Source of the DNA: Apostichopus parvimensis | Lineage: Eukaryota > Echinodermata > Holothuroidea > Aspidochirotida > Stichopodidae | DNA: 41,765 nt | Assembly (NCBI GenBank): GCA_000934455.1 | Contig: KN890404.1 | Coordinates: forward strand, 18,180-59,944 | Reading direction: 5' to 3' | Shown here: positions 1 through 10,590 of the stretch, piece after piece | How the letters are laid out: every line of letters starts with the position of its first letter | Position numbering within the stretch: position 1 is the first letter of the stretch | Notes under the pieces: generated by a model | Databases searched by the model: none | What the model was told of the DNA's origin: nothing | The model's input: only the letters and a program-made list of their open reading frames with translations | Program-made: the position numbers and the translations under genes

Positions 1-2328
1 CCCTTTCAAAAGTATGAATGGACCACCTCAAATTCTATCTGTTATTTATTCAATTCTTCTGGTTTTGTTCACAAAACTGTTGTGACAATTTTGATGGAGG
101 AGTCACCAACTCACAATGTCACACAAGGACAAATGGATATAATAGAATAGCCCGGTCTACCTGCAATTAACATATAAATGCCATAACGAAATGGGAATTG
201 CACAGCTCCGCACGACAACTGATTGATTACTATAGCGAGTACTGTATCTAACACCCTCAGAACAGCAGTTACATAATGGAGCTCAATCATTACAATGGAC
301 GGTACACACTGAAAGCCGAGAGTCGAACAATATTGTCAGATCTAGAAAAAGCTGACTAATCACTTATGAGAGAGATCATACAATATATCTGTCCGCCAGG
401 ATTTACTTAGCAACCAATTAAAGGGACTATATATACGATATCAAAAGGCTGCTATATGTATCCTAAAATAGACACAGAGTTTCAAAAGCTATCTATAAAC
501 TGAAATGTTCATATTTTCAGCGTGTCTTTCTTAGTTTTGGACGGTATATCTGTCGGCAAAATATTCATAACTTATTAATTTTGTGATCATTTTCATAACT
601 CACAATCTTGACTTTGTGTTTGACATAAACTGAGAAAAGCAGTTTACATTGGATTTTAGGACCATTAAATTAGGGGTGCTTCTTATTCCTCTTCTTAGTT
701 TATAGGGTTCCCCTTTAAGTCATCCGCACGTTGCAGAGTGGACATTCATTATTTAAAATGAGTGTACTTGAATCTGGATTGATTTGCCAAAGAGACTTAA
801 TAGTTAAATGGAAGCAAAGAGTAGCAAGGAAGGATATAAGTTAAATGTGATGTATCCATCGTAACCATCCATCGATTATTAATATGAAATTGCATAGAAC
901 GGTGTTATTTTCACTGAGCTTTTAGGGCAGTAAGCTGGAAAGGTCGAAACTCAAATTTGGCAAACACATATGAGACTTTAAGAGATGCTCACTGTGTGGT
1001 ACCACAATTCAGCAAAACACTATATTGCTAAAGTCTGAGCAGGCCAAGCTGGATCTATGAGACCATTTCGAATACGGACAGGTTCTCATAATTCACTTCT
1101 AGAGATCATTTCAATTCAGTCAAAAAGTTCAAAAACACCATCAGAGATTATCCTGTACCACAAATAGGTGTGTTAAGGTTGTGATATATTGTGCTCATTA
1201 AAGCAAATATCTAAATAACAAAATAATGTACTTCACGATAGTAGTCTCTAGAAGAATATATACCTTTGCCAAGTTTGTTAACAAATGACAGCTCAACTAA
1301 GACGTCTACATGCAGGAGTAAGCAAAGATGTTGCTACTACAGTTGGTCTAACCGAACAGTTGGAATGGCAGCCTAGTAGTAATACTGCCATTATACTCAA
1401 CGTTTTGCTTGATGTCGAAACAAATCATTAACATACATGTATGTAGGTTACATGTACTGCTCCAGCACTGTGAGTTGGTACAGATACCGGTAGGAATTAG
1501 TTTAATACCATGAAAATCCTAAGATTTACACCGGGTTTAAATATTTAGTAGCCAGGAGCAATCAGTGCTAAAACTGGTGCACTGTATGATAGAACAAGAG
1601 TGCTGCAGTTATGCTGAGACAAGTTATGCAAGGAAATGAAATAGATTGGAATGAGTTTTTGTGTCAGAACAACCCCATGCCATAGATAAGATAAAATTGT
1701 GGTAAAATGATGAAGAATATGCTATAAAGAAGCTAAAATGGGCCAGTACTTGACCAATGAAATATTTAGAATTGCATAGCATCATAATTGATTCAGTAGT
1801 TCTCTCAAAACTCTTTGTACAGACTGCACACATACACACAAAAGTTTTATCCATTTTAGCCTATACGCTATACTTCCAATAATACTTAAATTACTCTAGT
1901 ACACATCCTCCTTTGTTTTCTAAGTTAATGAATGGAACAGCAAAAACAGTCATACTTCGCTGTAAACAGCACTAGTTCTCGCAGATAGAAAAATCATACA
2001 TATATTTCAATGGAAGAACATCACGAAATATTGTGGCTGAAATGACTAAGACTAAGTTAACACTATCACTTAAACTGTAACTCTCTCCTGCAATCTCACC
2101 TACAGTCATTTCAAGAACATTTCTTACACTTCATCCTTGTTTGTTTCAAATATGGTTGACCCCCCTCCCCCCAACCCCCCTTCTGCATTCAGATATATCA
2201 AAGGGCTCTAATTCGTAGAAAGCTCTCTTAACACCCTATGCTTTCATACCGAAAGAAACATTTTGGTTTTTTCCAGAGTTCGCCGGCTGGATCAAAGGAA
2301 CAAACAATTAATGCTTCAAAGTACATAC
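1..2328. other. No gene recognised; probably first intron (after the coding start) of the class C receptor
   Basis: No exon with a convincing splice frame or family motif is visible here on either strand. The receptor exon at 2329-3020 ends in a splice donor pointing left, so this stretch should be its intron, and the next receptor exon lies outside the window or is too short to see. A C-rich low-complexity tract sits at about 2161-2181. The short open frame at 1624-1854 (minus) resembles nothing I know. Confidence 0.5.
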
Positions 2329-2997
2329 CTGTAATACTTTATTGTGATCCGAACAGTCATCTCGTATTTCGTATCCCAGATGAATGTTTGGCAGTATGCC
2401 CGTATCGTTATTGATTTTCTTCACTGCATATATCATACTCTCCAACCACATTGCGGCAACTCGGAACAAACTTTGGCAAGGTTTGCCATCTTGATCTTGA
2501 CGATAGACAGCAAAGAGACCCCCTAGCACAAAATCACCCCAACTAAAAGCAACTTTGTCATTTTCAAATCCATCGTCCTCTGCTCGGTCTTCTATTTCAG
2601 TGTCCCTTTTTTTTCTTCGACTTTGCGATTGGCAATTTGCTAAATCATTAAGATATACTCTCTCTGAAATGTCTACTAATTTATCAACAGAGACACCAAA
2701 ATCTTCTAATGTACTTCCTAAATGGGAGTACTTGAGTTTTCTTACATCGTCTGATTTGAATGCTTCTAAAAGTTCCTCCCTGTGTTTCCTACTGAGTGCA
2801 TGCTTTTGGATTCTAGACTGATCCGATGACACACCGCTGTGACTATCTCCTGTATCGGGTTCATTGTACGAACGTGGCCTTATTTCAGTGTGACACACTC
2901 CCCTGCTAAAATTAATGCAAACAAACAAAAGAAGAACAAGATTCACTCGGAGACAAATTGTCTTGTTGATACCGTCTAGCCATCCTTCATGACCCAT
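2329..2997 (-). CDS. Class C GPCR (metabotropic glutamate / calcium-sensing receptor-like), first coding exon, partial
   Basis: This exon encodes the first 223 residues of a class C G-protein-coupled receptor, a plasma-membrane receptor with an extracellular Venus-flytrap ligand-binding domain. Seen: a hydrophobic signal or anchor segment at about residues 18-30 (VNLVLLLFVCINF); a charged, low-complexity stretch at 31-150; a furin-like site RRKKR at 127-131; then the start of the ligand-binding lobe, GDFVLGGLF at 154-162, the family's first beta strand. Cys174 and Cys215 sit where the family has conserved cysteines, and ILPNIHLGYEIRDDC (201-215) matches the family pattern. The start is supported by an in-frame TGA five codons upstream, and the exon seems to begin at an acceptor near 3020. 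The donor is CAG|GTATGT at 2328/2329, phase 0. The rest of the ligand domain, the cysteine-rich domain and the seven helices lie off the left edge. The ligand cannot be told from this part. Confidence 0.85.
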
Positions 2998-3020
2998 TGT
3001 CCTATCACATCAGGAAGCAC
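2998..3020 (-). other. 5' UTR part of the receptor's first coding exon
   Basis: A likely acceptor (ACCGGCAG) ends at 3021, and 23 bases of untranslated sequence precede the ATG at 2997. This includes a TGA in frame with the ATG, so the reading frame cannot extend upstream. The receptor must therefore have at least one further upstream non-coding exon. Confidence 0.55.
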
Positions 3021-4057
3021 CTGCCGGTCGAAATAAAACAAGACCTTATAACTGAAGCAATTTTACAAATGTTTAAAATATATGCTTGACAACAGATGTC
3101 TCTAAGTACATGTATAGCCTTTCCTTTAAATACTCAGTATTAAAGTTACCGCAACAAATTGTTGCAGAGTTAATTCAAAATGGAAACTTATGACAACTTT
3201 GACAAGCTCTGTGTCATCCAGGGGAACATTTCACTTTCATAGTACTACTGTATATGTGCAAAGTGCAAAGGACTCATGATTTTGATTGAAAGTAACTTGA
3301 GCCTAAATTAAGTATCATTAAATTTGCAAAATTTAAAATTTCTTCAATATATGATAGATTTTTGACAGCTAAAGTATATAATTACAAGGAAGTACTCAAC
3401 ATACTGTAGGGAATTTAACATAGGTGAGGAAGTATTACTTCAACCTGGCAACGATGTTTTGTTAATATTACAATAACAAACACTGACACAAAATGATAAC
3501 ATATGAGAGTGGAAAATACAAACATGAATACGCACAATGCCTTTAAAGTGGCAGTGTCACAAATGGGATTTAGTTAAGTTTTATCTTGCTGTTCTACGGA
3601 CTTAGTGCTTAGCAGACATTTATGTACACCTTCTAGCTTTGCAAGGCAATAATAAGCAATTGCTATAACATTGTAATAGCTACTTTAATCTTAAAATGCT
3701 TGAGTACTGTATATATGCCAATCTATACACAATCTGTCTTAGCTAAGAAAGATGTCCCCATGCAGTTTGCAACCTTTTCTCTGCATCAAAGATAGTAATA
3801 ACCTCCCACAGAATGGGAATTTGACACCAAGGCCAAGGCTAGGCCTCCAGCCACCTGGTAACTTTATTTTTAGTTGAGCCCTATTGTGGGTATGAATATA
3901 TGAAGTAAATAATCTGCACGGGATGTCATGCAAAACGTGATTCAACATATCTATATATGTTTAAAAGAAAATCATATGTTATCCTTCTAACCAGGTCACT
4001 GCACCAATATTAAAGAGATATTGTCAATAATATTACAAACCATCATACTAAAACCGT
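3021..4057. other. Non-coding stretch upstream of the receptor exon
   Basis: I see no exon, RNA gene or recognisable repeat here. The stretch is AT-rich, and the short open frame at 3739-3948 (minus) has no recognisable features. Confidence 0.5.
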
Positions 4058-4514
4058 CCTCCACACAAGGGTTGAAATAAGCGGGCGCCCAGGCGCTATT
4101 CGCGCCCGCAAGCACTAAAATAGCGCCCCTGGACTTGAAAATACAATACGCACGGGCGCTTCTTTGTCGGCAAATAAGCGCCCGCATACTCCTGTAAATA
4201 TCAGCCTTATCATGCGCTGCACAGAAGCCTGAAACTACATTGCATGCTAGTGCTATATAGTAACTGCTAGCGATTTGATAAATCACTGATCGATCGAGTG
4301 CATGCCAATAGAACTGGTGCACATGGTTTATATATCGCACAACACCTGTACTGATACGTACGTACATGCCGTACTTGAATTTTGTTTCTCCTTTTTAGCT
4401 CCTGGTAGTGAGAAAATAGCTCCTGGTCCTACTGAAATTGCCGCGAACCAGGAGCCACTTTTTTAGAAAGTGGCTCCTGGTCCACAAATCCTTATTGCAA
4501 CCCTTGCCTCCACA
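4058..4514. mobile_element. hAT-type non-autonomous DNA transposon (MITE) with 8-bp target site duplication
   Basis: The element occupies 4066-4506 (441 bp). Its ends form terminal inverted repeats CAAGGGTTGAAATAAG (4066-4081) and, read on the minus strand, CAAGGGTTGCAATAAG (4506-4491), with one mismatch in 16. It is flanked by the identical octamer CCTCCACA at 4058-4065 and 4507-4514. An 8-bp duplication with ends beginning CA-rGGG is characteristic of the hAT superfamily. No transposase remains. The left half carries GC-rich direct and inverted GCGCCCGC-type motifs (about 4080-4195), and the right half carries a 15-bp perfect hairpin stem (4447-4481, AGGAGCCACTTT paired with AAAGTGGCTCCT). 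The frame at 3996-4367 overlaps the element and is not a gene. Confidence 0.88.
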
Positions 4515-6611
4515 GTATCCAAATATTGTACACTGTATTGAGATATATATATGCATACAAAAGAAATATACAAGAAATAAAATTTACTTCATAAATAATG
4601 TGAAATGTAATTAACTATGTATAAATCGATTTTGGCTCCAATGTCAATTACACTTTCAATGGTTGCCATAGATACAAAGATCTATTGTATAATACACAGT
4701 CCTACAGTGCAGCAAGTTTTATATGTTGTTGGCATTGTAAAATCCAGGTCTTAAGGTGATACAGTACATAATCAGATATCAAAATGGAATATTGTTACTT
4801 TATTTATAAGCCTAGCTTTTACAAAAAGGGCAAATATGTAGATAGCAGTTTGCAGGTCACATGCAGAAATCAGGGCTGTATTTTAACAATTGCCCGGTTA
4901 TCTGTGATGTCCAAATTTTGTTTCAGGCACCTAAATTTCCCTTCAAGGTAATCCACCTGATTAAAACATTACTATACACTAAAAAGGATGCCAAAAATGT
5001 ACCTCTTTAATCTTTCATTTATTCAAGGAAAGCAATACCTTTTCGCATATTTGTTCCATATAACAACTGTATTATTTAAGTCACAGAAACCTATGTGATT
5101 GGAGTATTAAACCAGCCTCCCATTCGCACTTCGTTGTAGCATTTATACGTTAATTGCAGCTAGACCAGGTTATTCTATTATTCCATTTGTTACAGCACTT
5201 CCTTTGTGACATTCAAACAAGCCTTCAATTAATGCAATTTTGATTGGTCAACTGTGAAAATAAATTTTCTCTACCAGTACTGTAAGGAAACTTATGAAAA
5301 TATACGTAAGTTTGCCACTTTCAAAATGAATGAGCAAACTTAAACTGGAAACCAAACATTGGACAGGATTCAAATTGTTCACCAAAGAGTGACCATCTGA
5401 GTGATGAATGTTGAAATATCATTATCTGCTACTGAGAGGTCAAATTTTGTGGTCGATTTTTCCATGACCAATATGGCTCTCCTATTTTAAAGTATATTAC
5501 CACTAACTCATAACTTTTAACTCAATATCACCCTTAGCGATTTGTTTGCCCAAGGTTTTTTTCCCCCGTATTTTGGGGCTACAAGGATACATATTTTCAG
5601 AGGTGCAAAGACTGGTTTTAGATGCTTGGTAGCAGGCTACAAGGTTATGAAAGTTTTGAGTAAGATACATTGTGAAATGGGTATAAGATCTAAATTGTTC
5701 AGGAGAGTGTCCCACCAATTTTGAACTTTTGAAATCATGAATATATGCATCAATGAAACATTGTCTCCAATGTCAAGCCTGCTTCACTCCCTGGCAAATG
5801 AGGTTGTAGCTCTCCGTCCAGCAGCCAAGCGAATCATAGCGATGTATTACCGAAGTCTACTTTTCCAAAGTTACGTCACAAACCAGATTTCGGAGTACTT
5901 CAAGCATGCAGATGAAGTGCAAAATGGCAGTTTAGCCACAATCAATGTTCACATGACATTTCTTGGAATACTTTCCTTGAAGATCCTGTGAATAACATCT
6001 AGTCTCTAGAAGAAATTCACAGTATTCTATCCAGCACAATGCTTGGTATGTTGTGGAACCATCATAACTTCAAATCAACAACAACTATAATTTGTAATCA
6101 ACAGTACAGCTGAGAATCAACTCATGTAAGTTAAAGGTTCTCATCAGAAGGAAGGTTGTTATGAGGATTGTGAGATGGAAAACAGCTATATACACTCATT
6201 TTCCGTGATTTGTCAATTCCAAGGACCTTTACAAAATTACAGCTCTTCCAACTATCCCCCGGTCTGTATTTATGCAAAATTGTAACAGGTTGACAGTTGT
6301 ATTAGTAATATTTGTGATCACTAGGCTTAAACTTATAACATGTGCCTTCGACATGGGATTCCATGTTTTGTCCAGCTGCCTGAGAATAAGGACACTCGTT
6401 CATATTATTTGCTCAGAAGCCAGACAAACAGATGATATGCGTTATGTCTGGCAATTTAATCTTAGTGTATGAGTATGAGACCAACATACGTAGGCTATTG
6501 ATTAAATTTCACTGGTTAAATTCTCCAGTAGTTAGGCCTACGCTGGATCCACGTGCCACGAATTCCACCTTTCGTAAAACAAAATTCAAGATCAAACGAT
6601 ATTAAACTTAC
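4515..6611. other. Non-coding stretch, nothing assignable
   Basis: There is no splice-supported exon. The open frames at 5503-5718, 5737-5991 and 6272-6472 lack family motifs and are probably chance. The frame at 5737-5991 is unusually protein-like in composition but has no flanking splice or start context that I can support. Confidence 0.4.
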
Positions 6612-6642
6612 CCTTTAAATGGCGCTTCTTATGTTCATGAAA
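6612..6642 (-). other. Orphan mini-exon candidate (31 nt)
   Basis: On the minus strand a good acceptor (GTCGGTTTACAG) precedes 31 nt, and a good donor (GTAAGTT) follows. Read in the open frame the peptide is FHEHKKRHLK, which looks like the end of a C2H2 zinc finger, but a stretch this short is weak evidence. It may instead be a 5' UTR exon of the class C receptor at 2329-3020, which needs upstream non-coding exons. It does not join in frame to the candidate at 7692-7776 without an immediate stop. Confidence 0.22.
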
Positions 6643-7691
6643 CTGTAAACCGACAAATACTCAATACACAGTAGGTGATACTTATAGTATGTCATCAGCA
6701 TTTAGCCGTCTGCTGCACAGATCTGCAAATAACTGTCTGCTGTTCTCTTTCCCAGGAGAAACGATGTTAATCATGTTATCAACTTTACTTGAAGCTAGTG
6801 GACACTTACAGCAAGCAAGTCGTTACAGCTTCTTACAACAGGCAGTAAGTAGAAATGTAATAGCGCCACAATACTTTGGCTTAAAAGAGCGGAACTAGCG
6901 ACGAGGAAGTGGTTGGGGGGGGGGGGTGGAAGGGCAGGGATTGGGGTAGTGGAAGGGCAGGGGAAGGGCAGAGTGAGGGGTTGGGGAAGGGATGGGGTTA
7001 CATTAAAGATGGCCTTAAATTATTGGAACTGGTTCAATCAAATTACATGAACCTTCACAAAGTAAATCAAGAGAAACAAATTAGAAACCGTCAGAAATGT
7101 CCTATTTCAGGCATTCTTTTAATTATCAGATCCAATCTGCAGTCAACTACATTTGTAAATGTAAATGAATCATCCATTGCACAACACCACGAATCATCTT
7201 CTTAATGATAAATTATTACAATATGAAAATTTTCTTGTACAACAGGTACAATGTTTTCCTTTGAAACTTTCATGCAATGTTACACTTCCTGATTAATGAA
7301 TGACGAAAAGAGAAAAAATCTTTTAAATTCAGGAGTGCAATGTGACATTGCCAAGACATAAATCCCAGGAATATTGAAAGGGACTATAAAGTAAAACAAA
7401 CAAGCAAGAGCATTCATTGACGGTACCGAAATTCTGCCTTTCTTCTTTGAACACAAGGATAGTTGTTAAGCATACAATGCAAAAAAGATATTCCAAACCC
7501 TGTCAATAAGTTTCAAAATATGTTGTAAGATTTTCAAACTTTGAGAGAATATCTAGCAATGTCACTAGGTAGAAGGCACCGACAATAACTAGGGGGTGTA
7601 ATTTTATTTAACGGTGGCTTCTCTACCTTAGCGGATTAACATGATTTTCCACTACCTATACAAGTTATTTACAGATAACGCTGTCTCTTAC
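6643..7691. other. Non-coding stretch with a G-rich tract
   Basis: A purine, mostly G-rich, low-complexity tract occupies about 6909-6997 (repeated GGGG-A/T units). It produces the glycine-rich reading frame at 6909-7205, which I do not regard as a gene. Nothing else is recognised. Confidence 0.5.
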
Positions 7692-7776
7692 CATTTTGCC
7701 CGCTGGTACCAACATCATCTCCATCGATTATATCCATCTCACTGATACTGGGAGTATTTGTGTTCTTGTCTGATAT
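7692..7776 (-). other. Orphan exon candidate, acidic/serine-rich peptide
   Basis: On the minus strand, a pyrimidine-containing tract and ATTAAAG or, 6 nt further in, ATATCAG could act as acceptor, and AATG|GTAAGAG is a strong donor. Only one frame is open; it reads ISDKNTNTPSISEMDIIDGD followed by nine more residues, ending in phase 1. The composition is coding-like (acidic, Ser/Thr-rich) but belongs to no family I recognise. It could be a UTR or coding exon of the receptor to the left, or of an unrecognised gene between the receptor and the helicase. Confidence 0.3.
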
Positions 7777-7849
7777 CTTTAATATGAAAATGAAAATAAA
7801 ATAAAACTGTTAGCAAACTGCTTATCCACTAGAGAGCCTGTGTAATAGA

Positions 7850-8018
7850 ATGTGTAAAAGTAAGTTTGCCTGGCGTTTCGATCCTAGCAGGATCTTCTTC
7901 AGAGGCTAAAAAAATAAAAAATAAAAAAATAAAAAAATAAATTTTTTTTTTTTTTTTTTTAGCCTCTGAAGAAGATCCTGCTAGGATCGAAACGTCAGGC
8001 CAACTTACTTTTACACAT
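7850..8018. repeat. Large inverted repeat: two head-to-head copies of a dispersed repeat around an A/T spacer
   Basis: Two arms of about 65 bp, differing at roughly two or three positions, face each other around an A-rich/T-rich spacer (about 7909-7960). Each arm reads outward from the spacer as AGCC, CTGAAGA, then a 5-bp stem-loop GATCC-TGCTA-GGATC, GAAA, and CGYCAGGC, followed by ACTTACTTTTACACA-like sequence. A third, single copy of the unit lies at 23099-23149. Chance frames over it give peptides containing EEDPARIE. The unit is a dispersed mobile-element end; I cannot name the family with certainty. Confidence 0.8.
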
Positions 8019-8463
8019 TTTAATATTAAACTGGTCAACAAGGTTTCACCTCTCATCCACATATGTAAGTGTAGAAAGAATCTTAAGTGTAAAGGGAACT
8101 TTACAAATGTAAATTAATCTGGGTAAGGTGCACAATATTTTCTCTGCAAAAGCTCCACCCAGTTCCCTTGGCATTATAGCTTTGGAGATAGCAAGGGGAC
8201 ATGGGAAAAATACTCGCTCTCAACAACATGAAATTGAATCACAAAACTTTGAATTACAAGACACAAAATCACAAAATTGGAAATGTTTTGAATATTTCTA
8301 CCTTCTTTATTTCACGACTGATTTTTGAAAGTCAATTCAGGTTTCCATGAAACTTAAGTGTTTGTAGACAGGAAGACAAATTTACTAACAAACAGACTAA
8401 CAGCTACATTTAAAGGGAGGAGATGAACTAACAAACTTTTGTTACAAACTTGAATGCTCCTGA
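8019..8463. other. Non-coding stretch
   Basis: No gene or repeat family is recognised. The frame at 8128-8328 owes part of its openness to a short internal duplication (ACAAAATCACAAAA-like units). Confidence 0.5.
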
Positions 8464-8730
8464 GTATGTGACAGCGCATATCGGAGAACGTGACAGCGCA
8501 TATAGGAGAGTGACAGTGCACCTAGGAGAGTGACAGCGCACCTAGGAGTATGACAACACACAGGAGTGTGACAACACACACAGGAGAGTGTGACAGCACA
8601 CATAGGAGTACGTGGTCGCACAAATAGGAAAACGTGACCGCACATATAGGAGAACGTGACGGCACACATAGTAGAATGTGACGGCACATATAGGAGAACG
8701 TGACGGCACATATAGGAGATGTGACGGTGA
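8464..8730. repeat. 22-bp minisatellite, about 12 copies
   Basis: The consensus unit is close to GTGACGGCACATATAGGAGAAC. Successive GTG starts at 8656, 8678 and 8700 show a 22-bp period; some units at the left end are 20-21 bp. Because 22 is not a multiple of three and the unit lacks stops on the minus strand, several overlapping cysteine-rich minus-strand frames (within 8442-8779) appear. They are artefacts of the repeat. Confidence 0.9.
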
Positions 8731-9259
8731 CATTTAGAGGCAGGAACTCCTTTAGAAAAAGGACTAAACCATTGGGCAATCAGTTACATCATCTTTTTCT
8801 TCCTCTTCTCGGTTTCATACTGTCAGCATTTCTCAAAGGTCTGTACACTATTGAAACACTGTTGGCTGGTATTGCTGTCTACATACAAGCTGTATACAGA
8901 ATCTATCAATCTGTCCATATCTAGACGTGCAAGAGACACAATAACGAATAGGACTCCTCTAAATCTAGAGGGCTAATCCAACTATGTGTATATATTACAG
9001 ATTCGTTAAGGTGATTCAAAGTGACGAGAGGTGACGAAAGGGACAGCACCAAAGTTTGTCTAGAAATCCATCTGTTTTTTTTCCAAACAATCATAACATT
9101 TTAACCTAGGATTAAGTTAACTTAGTATAAGAAGGTTTGGCTGAAACTCTTTCAAGCCAACAATATGACTATTTACTAATGGCTCCATGATGCTTACACA
9201 TGAACAATTCCAACAAGCTAAGTTTTTACACTTTTGCTTAACTTAACTATATACCGGTA
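8731..9259. other. Non-coding stretch
   Basis: Nothing recognised. The frame at 8700-8924 starts inside the minisatellite and has no family resemblance. Confidence 0.5.
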
Positions 9260-9340
9260 CTATGGTCCAGCGGATAGAGGGCAGTAGAAGCAATGAGAAC
9301 TAGCATGTCAGAGGTCATGAGTTCAATCTCGGGCTGACTA
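9260..9340 (+). mobile_element. tRNA-derived SINE head (plus strand)
   Basis: The segment has a pol III A-box-like TGGTCCAGCGGATAGAGG near 9263-9280 and a B-box-like GAGTTCAATCTCGG at 9319-9332, spaced as in a tRNA, with degenerate stems between. The sequence continues into unstructured DNA (about 9341-9430) that may be the SINE body. It does not fold as an intact tRNA, so I call a SINE and not a tRNA gene. No target duplication was identified. Confidence 0.5.
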
Positions 9341-9430
9341 AAGATGACTTTTTCATCCAGGAGAAATCCATACTTTTTCCCCATCGGAAACTGTCTTCCT
9401 AAGTTTTTTGAAAAAATCCAAAAATGATTT

Positions 9431-10264
9431 AACACTGTCAATATGATAGCCAGCTGACATGAAGTGTTAGTAATAAGCCATTCTGCTTCTCTTACATGGA
9501 CATGTGTCTGCTTAGCATCGTAATATGACTGATTTACAGGCCAATGATTATCATTATATATTATTATCATAACTTATGTACTTGTAATAAGTTAAATACA
9601 ACAATATTTCTTAACTTCGGTGAAGTTTTTCCATATGACACAGAAGATAAAAAAAAAAAAAATTTTTCTCATTTTGTAGACTTACAACTTTCCTTGTTTT
9701 TTTTTTAATACAAGCAAGAGAGGCGAAGATTTTAATCCAAATAAGCTGTCACAATCTTACAAATTTAATCTACTTGCTTCATTTATAAGCTTGCATATGT
9801 GAGAAAGAAAGTTTGAGAGATGGTCCAGCTGAGCAAGCTCTATGCCCACATTGTTGCAATTCTTATCTCTTGAAACAACTTTTTAGACAAAACATGATAA
9901 TTACATAAGAAAAATACTATCTATATCTTTATTACAGTATATGAAAAGAAACTCATAGAATATTATAAGCATGATTTGTGCAGTAATGGTTCATTCTTCA
10001 TAAATATGTCAATGAGCTATACTTGTATATCAAGGCAGTGGAAAAATACATTAAGTTCCAACTTAAAAATTCACCCATCACACACTAACACTTTAAAATG
10101 TTGTTGTAAACACTGAAGTTTCCCCACTCCAAAATTTCCTCCATCCCTTCCCCCCCCCCCTATTTCCCCACACATACCTCTTTTATTTTTTTTATTTATT
10201 AGGGGTTTCATTTAACCCCAACCATACTTTCTTGTCTTTGACTATAAAAGAGTGAAATATCCTG
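9431..10264. other. Non-coding stretch with homopolymers
   Basis: Contains A and T runs at about 9649-9712, a C-run at about 10150-10160 and a T-rich run near 10181-10200. That last run includes TTTATT, which on the minus strand reads AATAAA and could serve as a distal polyadenylation signal for the helicase gene. Nothing else is recognised. Confidence 0.4.
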
Positions 10265-10590
10265 TCATGTGATGACAGGTCTGGTAGTGGTCATCAACAT
10301 AATGAAATTAACATTAGGTTGTCATCAACATAATGAAATTAACATTAGGTTGTCATCAACATAATGAAATNNNNNNNNNNNNNNNNNNNNNNNNNNNNNN
10401 NNNNNNNNNNNNNNNNNNNNGTCATCAACATAATGAAATTAACATTAGGTTGTCATCAACATAATGAAATTAACATTAGGTTGTCATCAACATAATGAAA
10501 TAAACATTAGGGTGTCATCAACATAACAAAATTAACATTCGGTTGTCATCAAATAATGAAATTTAACATTATGTTGTTGTCAACGAAAGC
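10265..10590. repeat. 31-bp tandem repeat interrupted by a 50-base assembly gap
   Basis: The unit is close to TTGTCATCAACATAATGAAA followed by TTAACATTAGG (31 bp). Units to the left and right of the N run (10371-10420) are nearly identical, and the last units at 10500-10580 are diverged. The N run lies wholly within the array, so the true copy number is unknown and the gap length is probably nominal. Confidence 0.92.

Noticed and set aside
5737..5991. 84-codon plus-strand frame with protein-like composition
   Set aside because: No splice sites, promoter or family motif supports it. The minus strand of the same stretch is also not recognisable; it may be a fragment of a repeat.
8442..8779. 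Three overlapping minus-strand cysteine-rich frames
   Set aside because: They are produced by the 22-bp minisatellite, whose unit has no stops in these frames.
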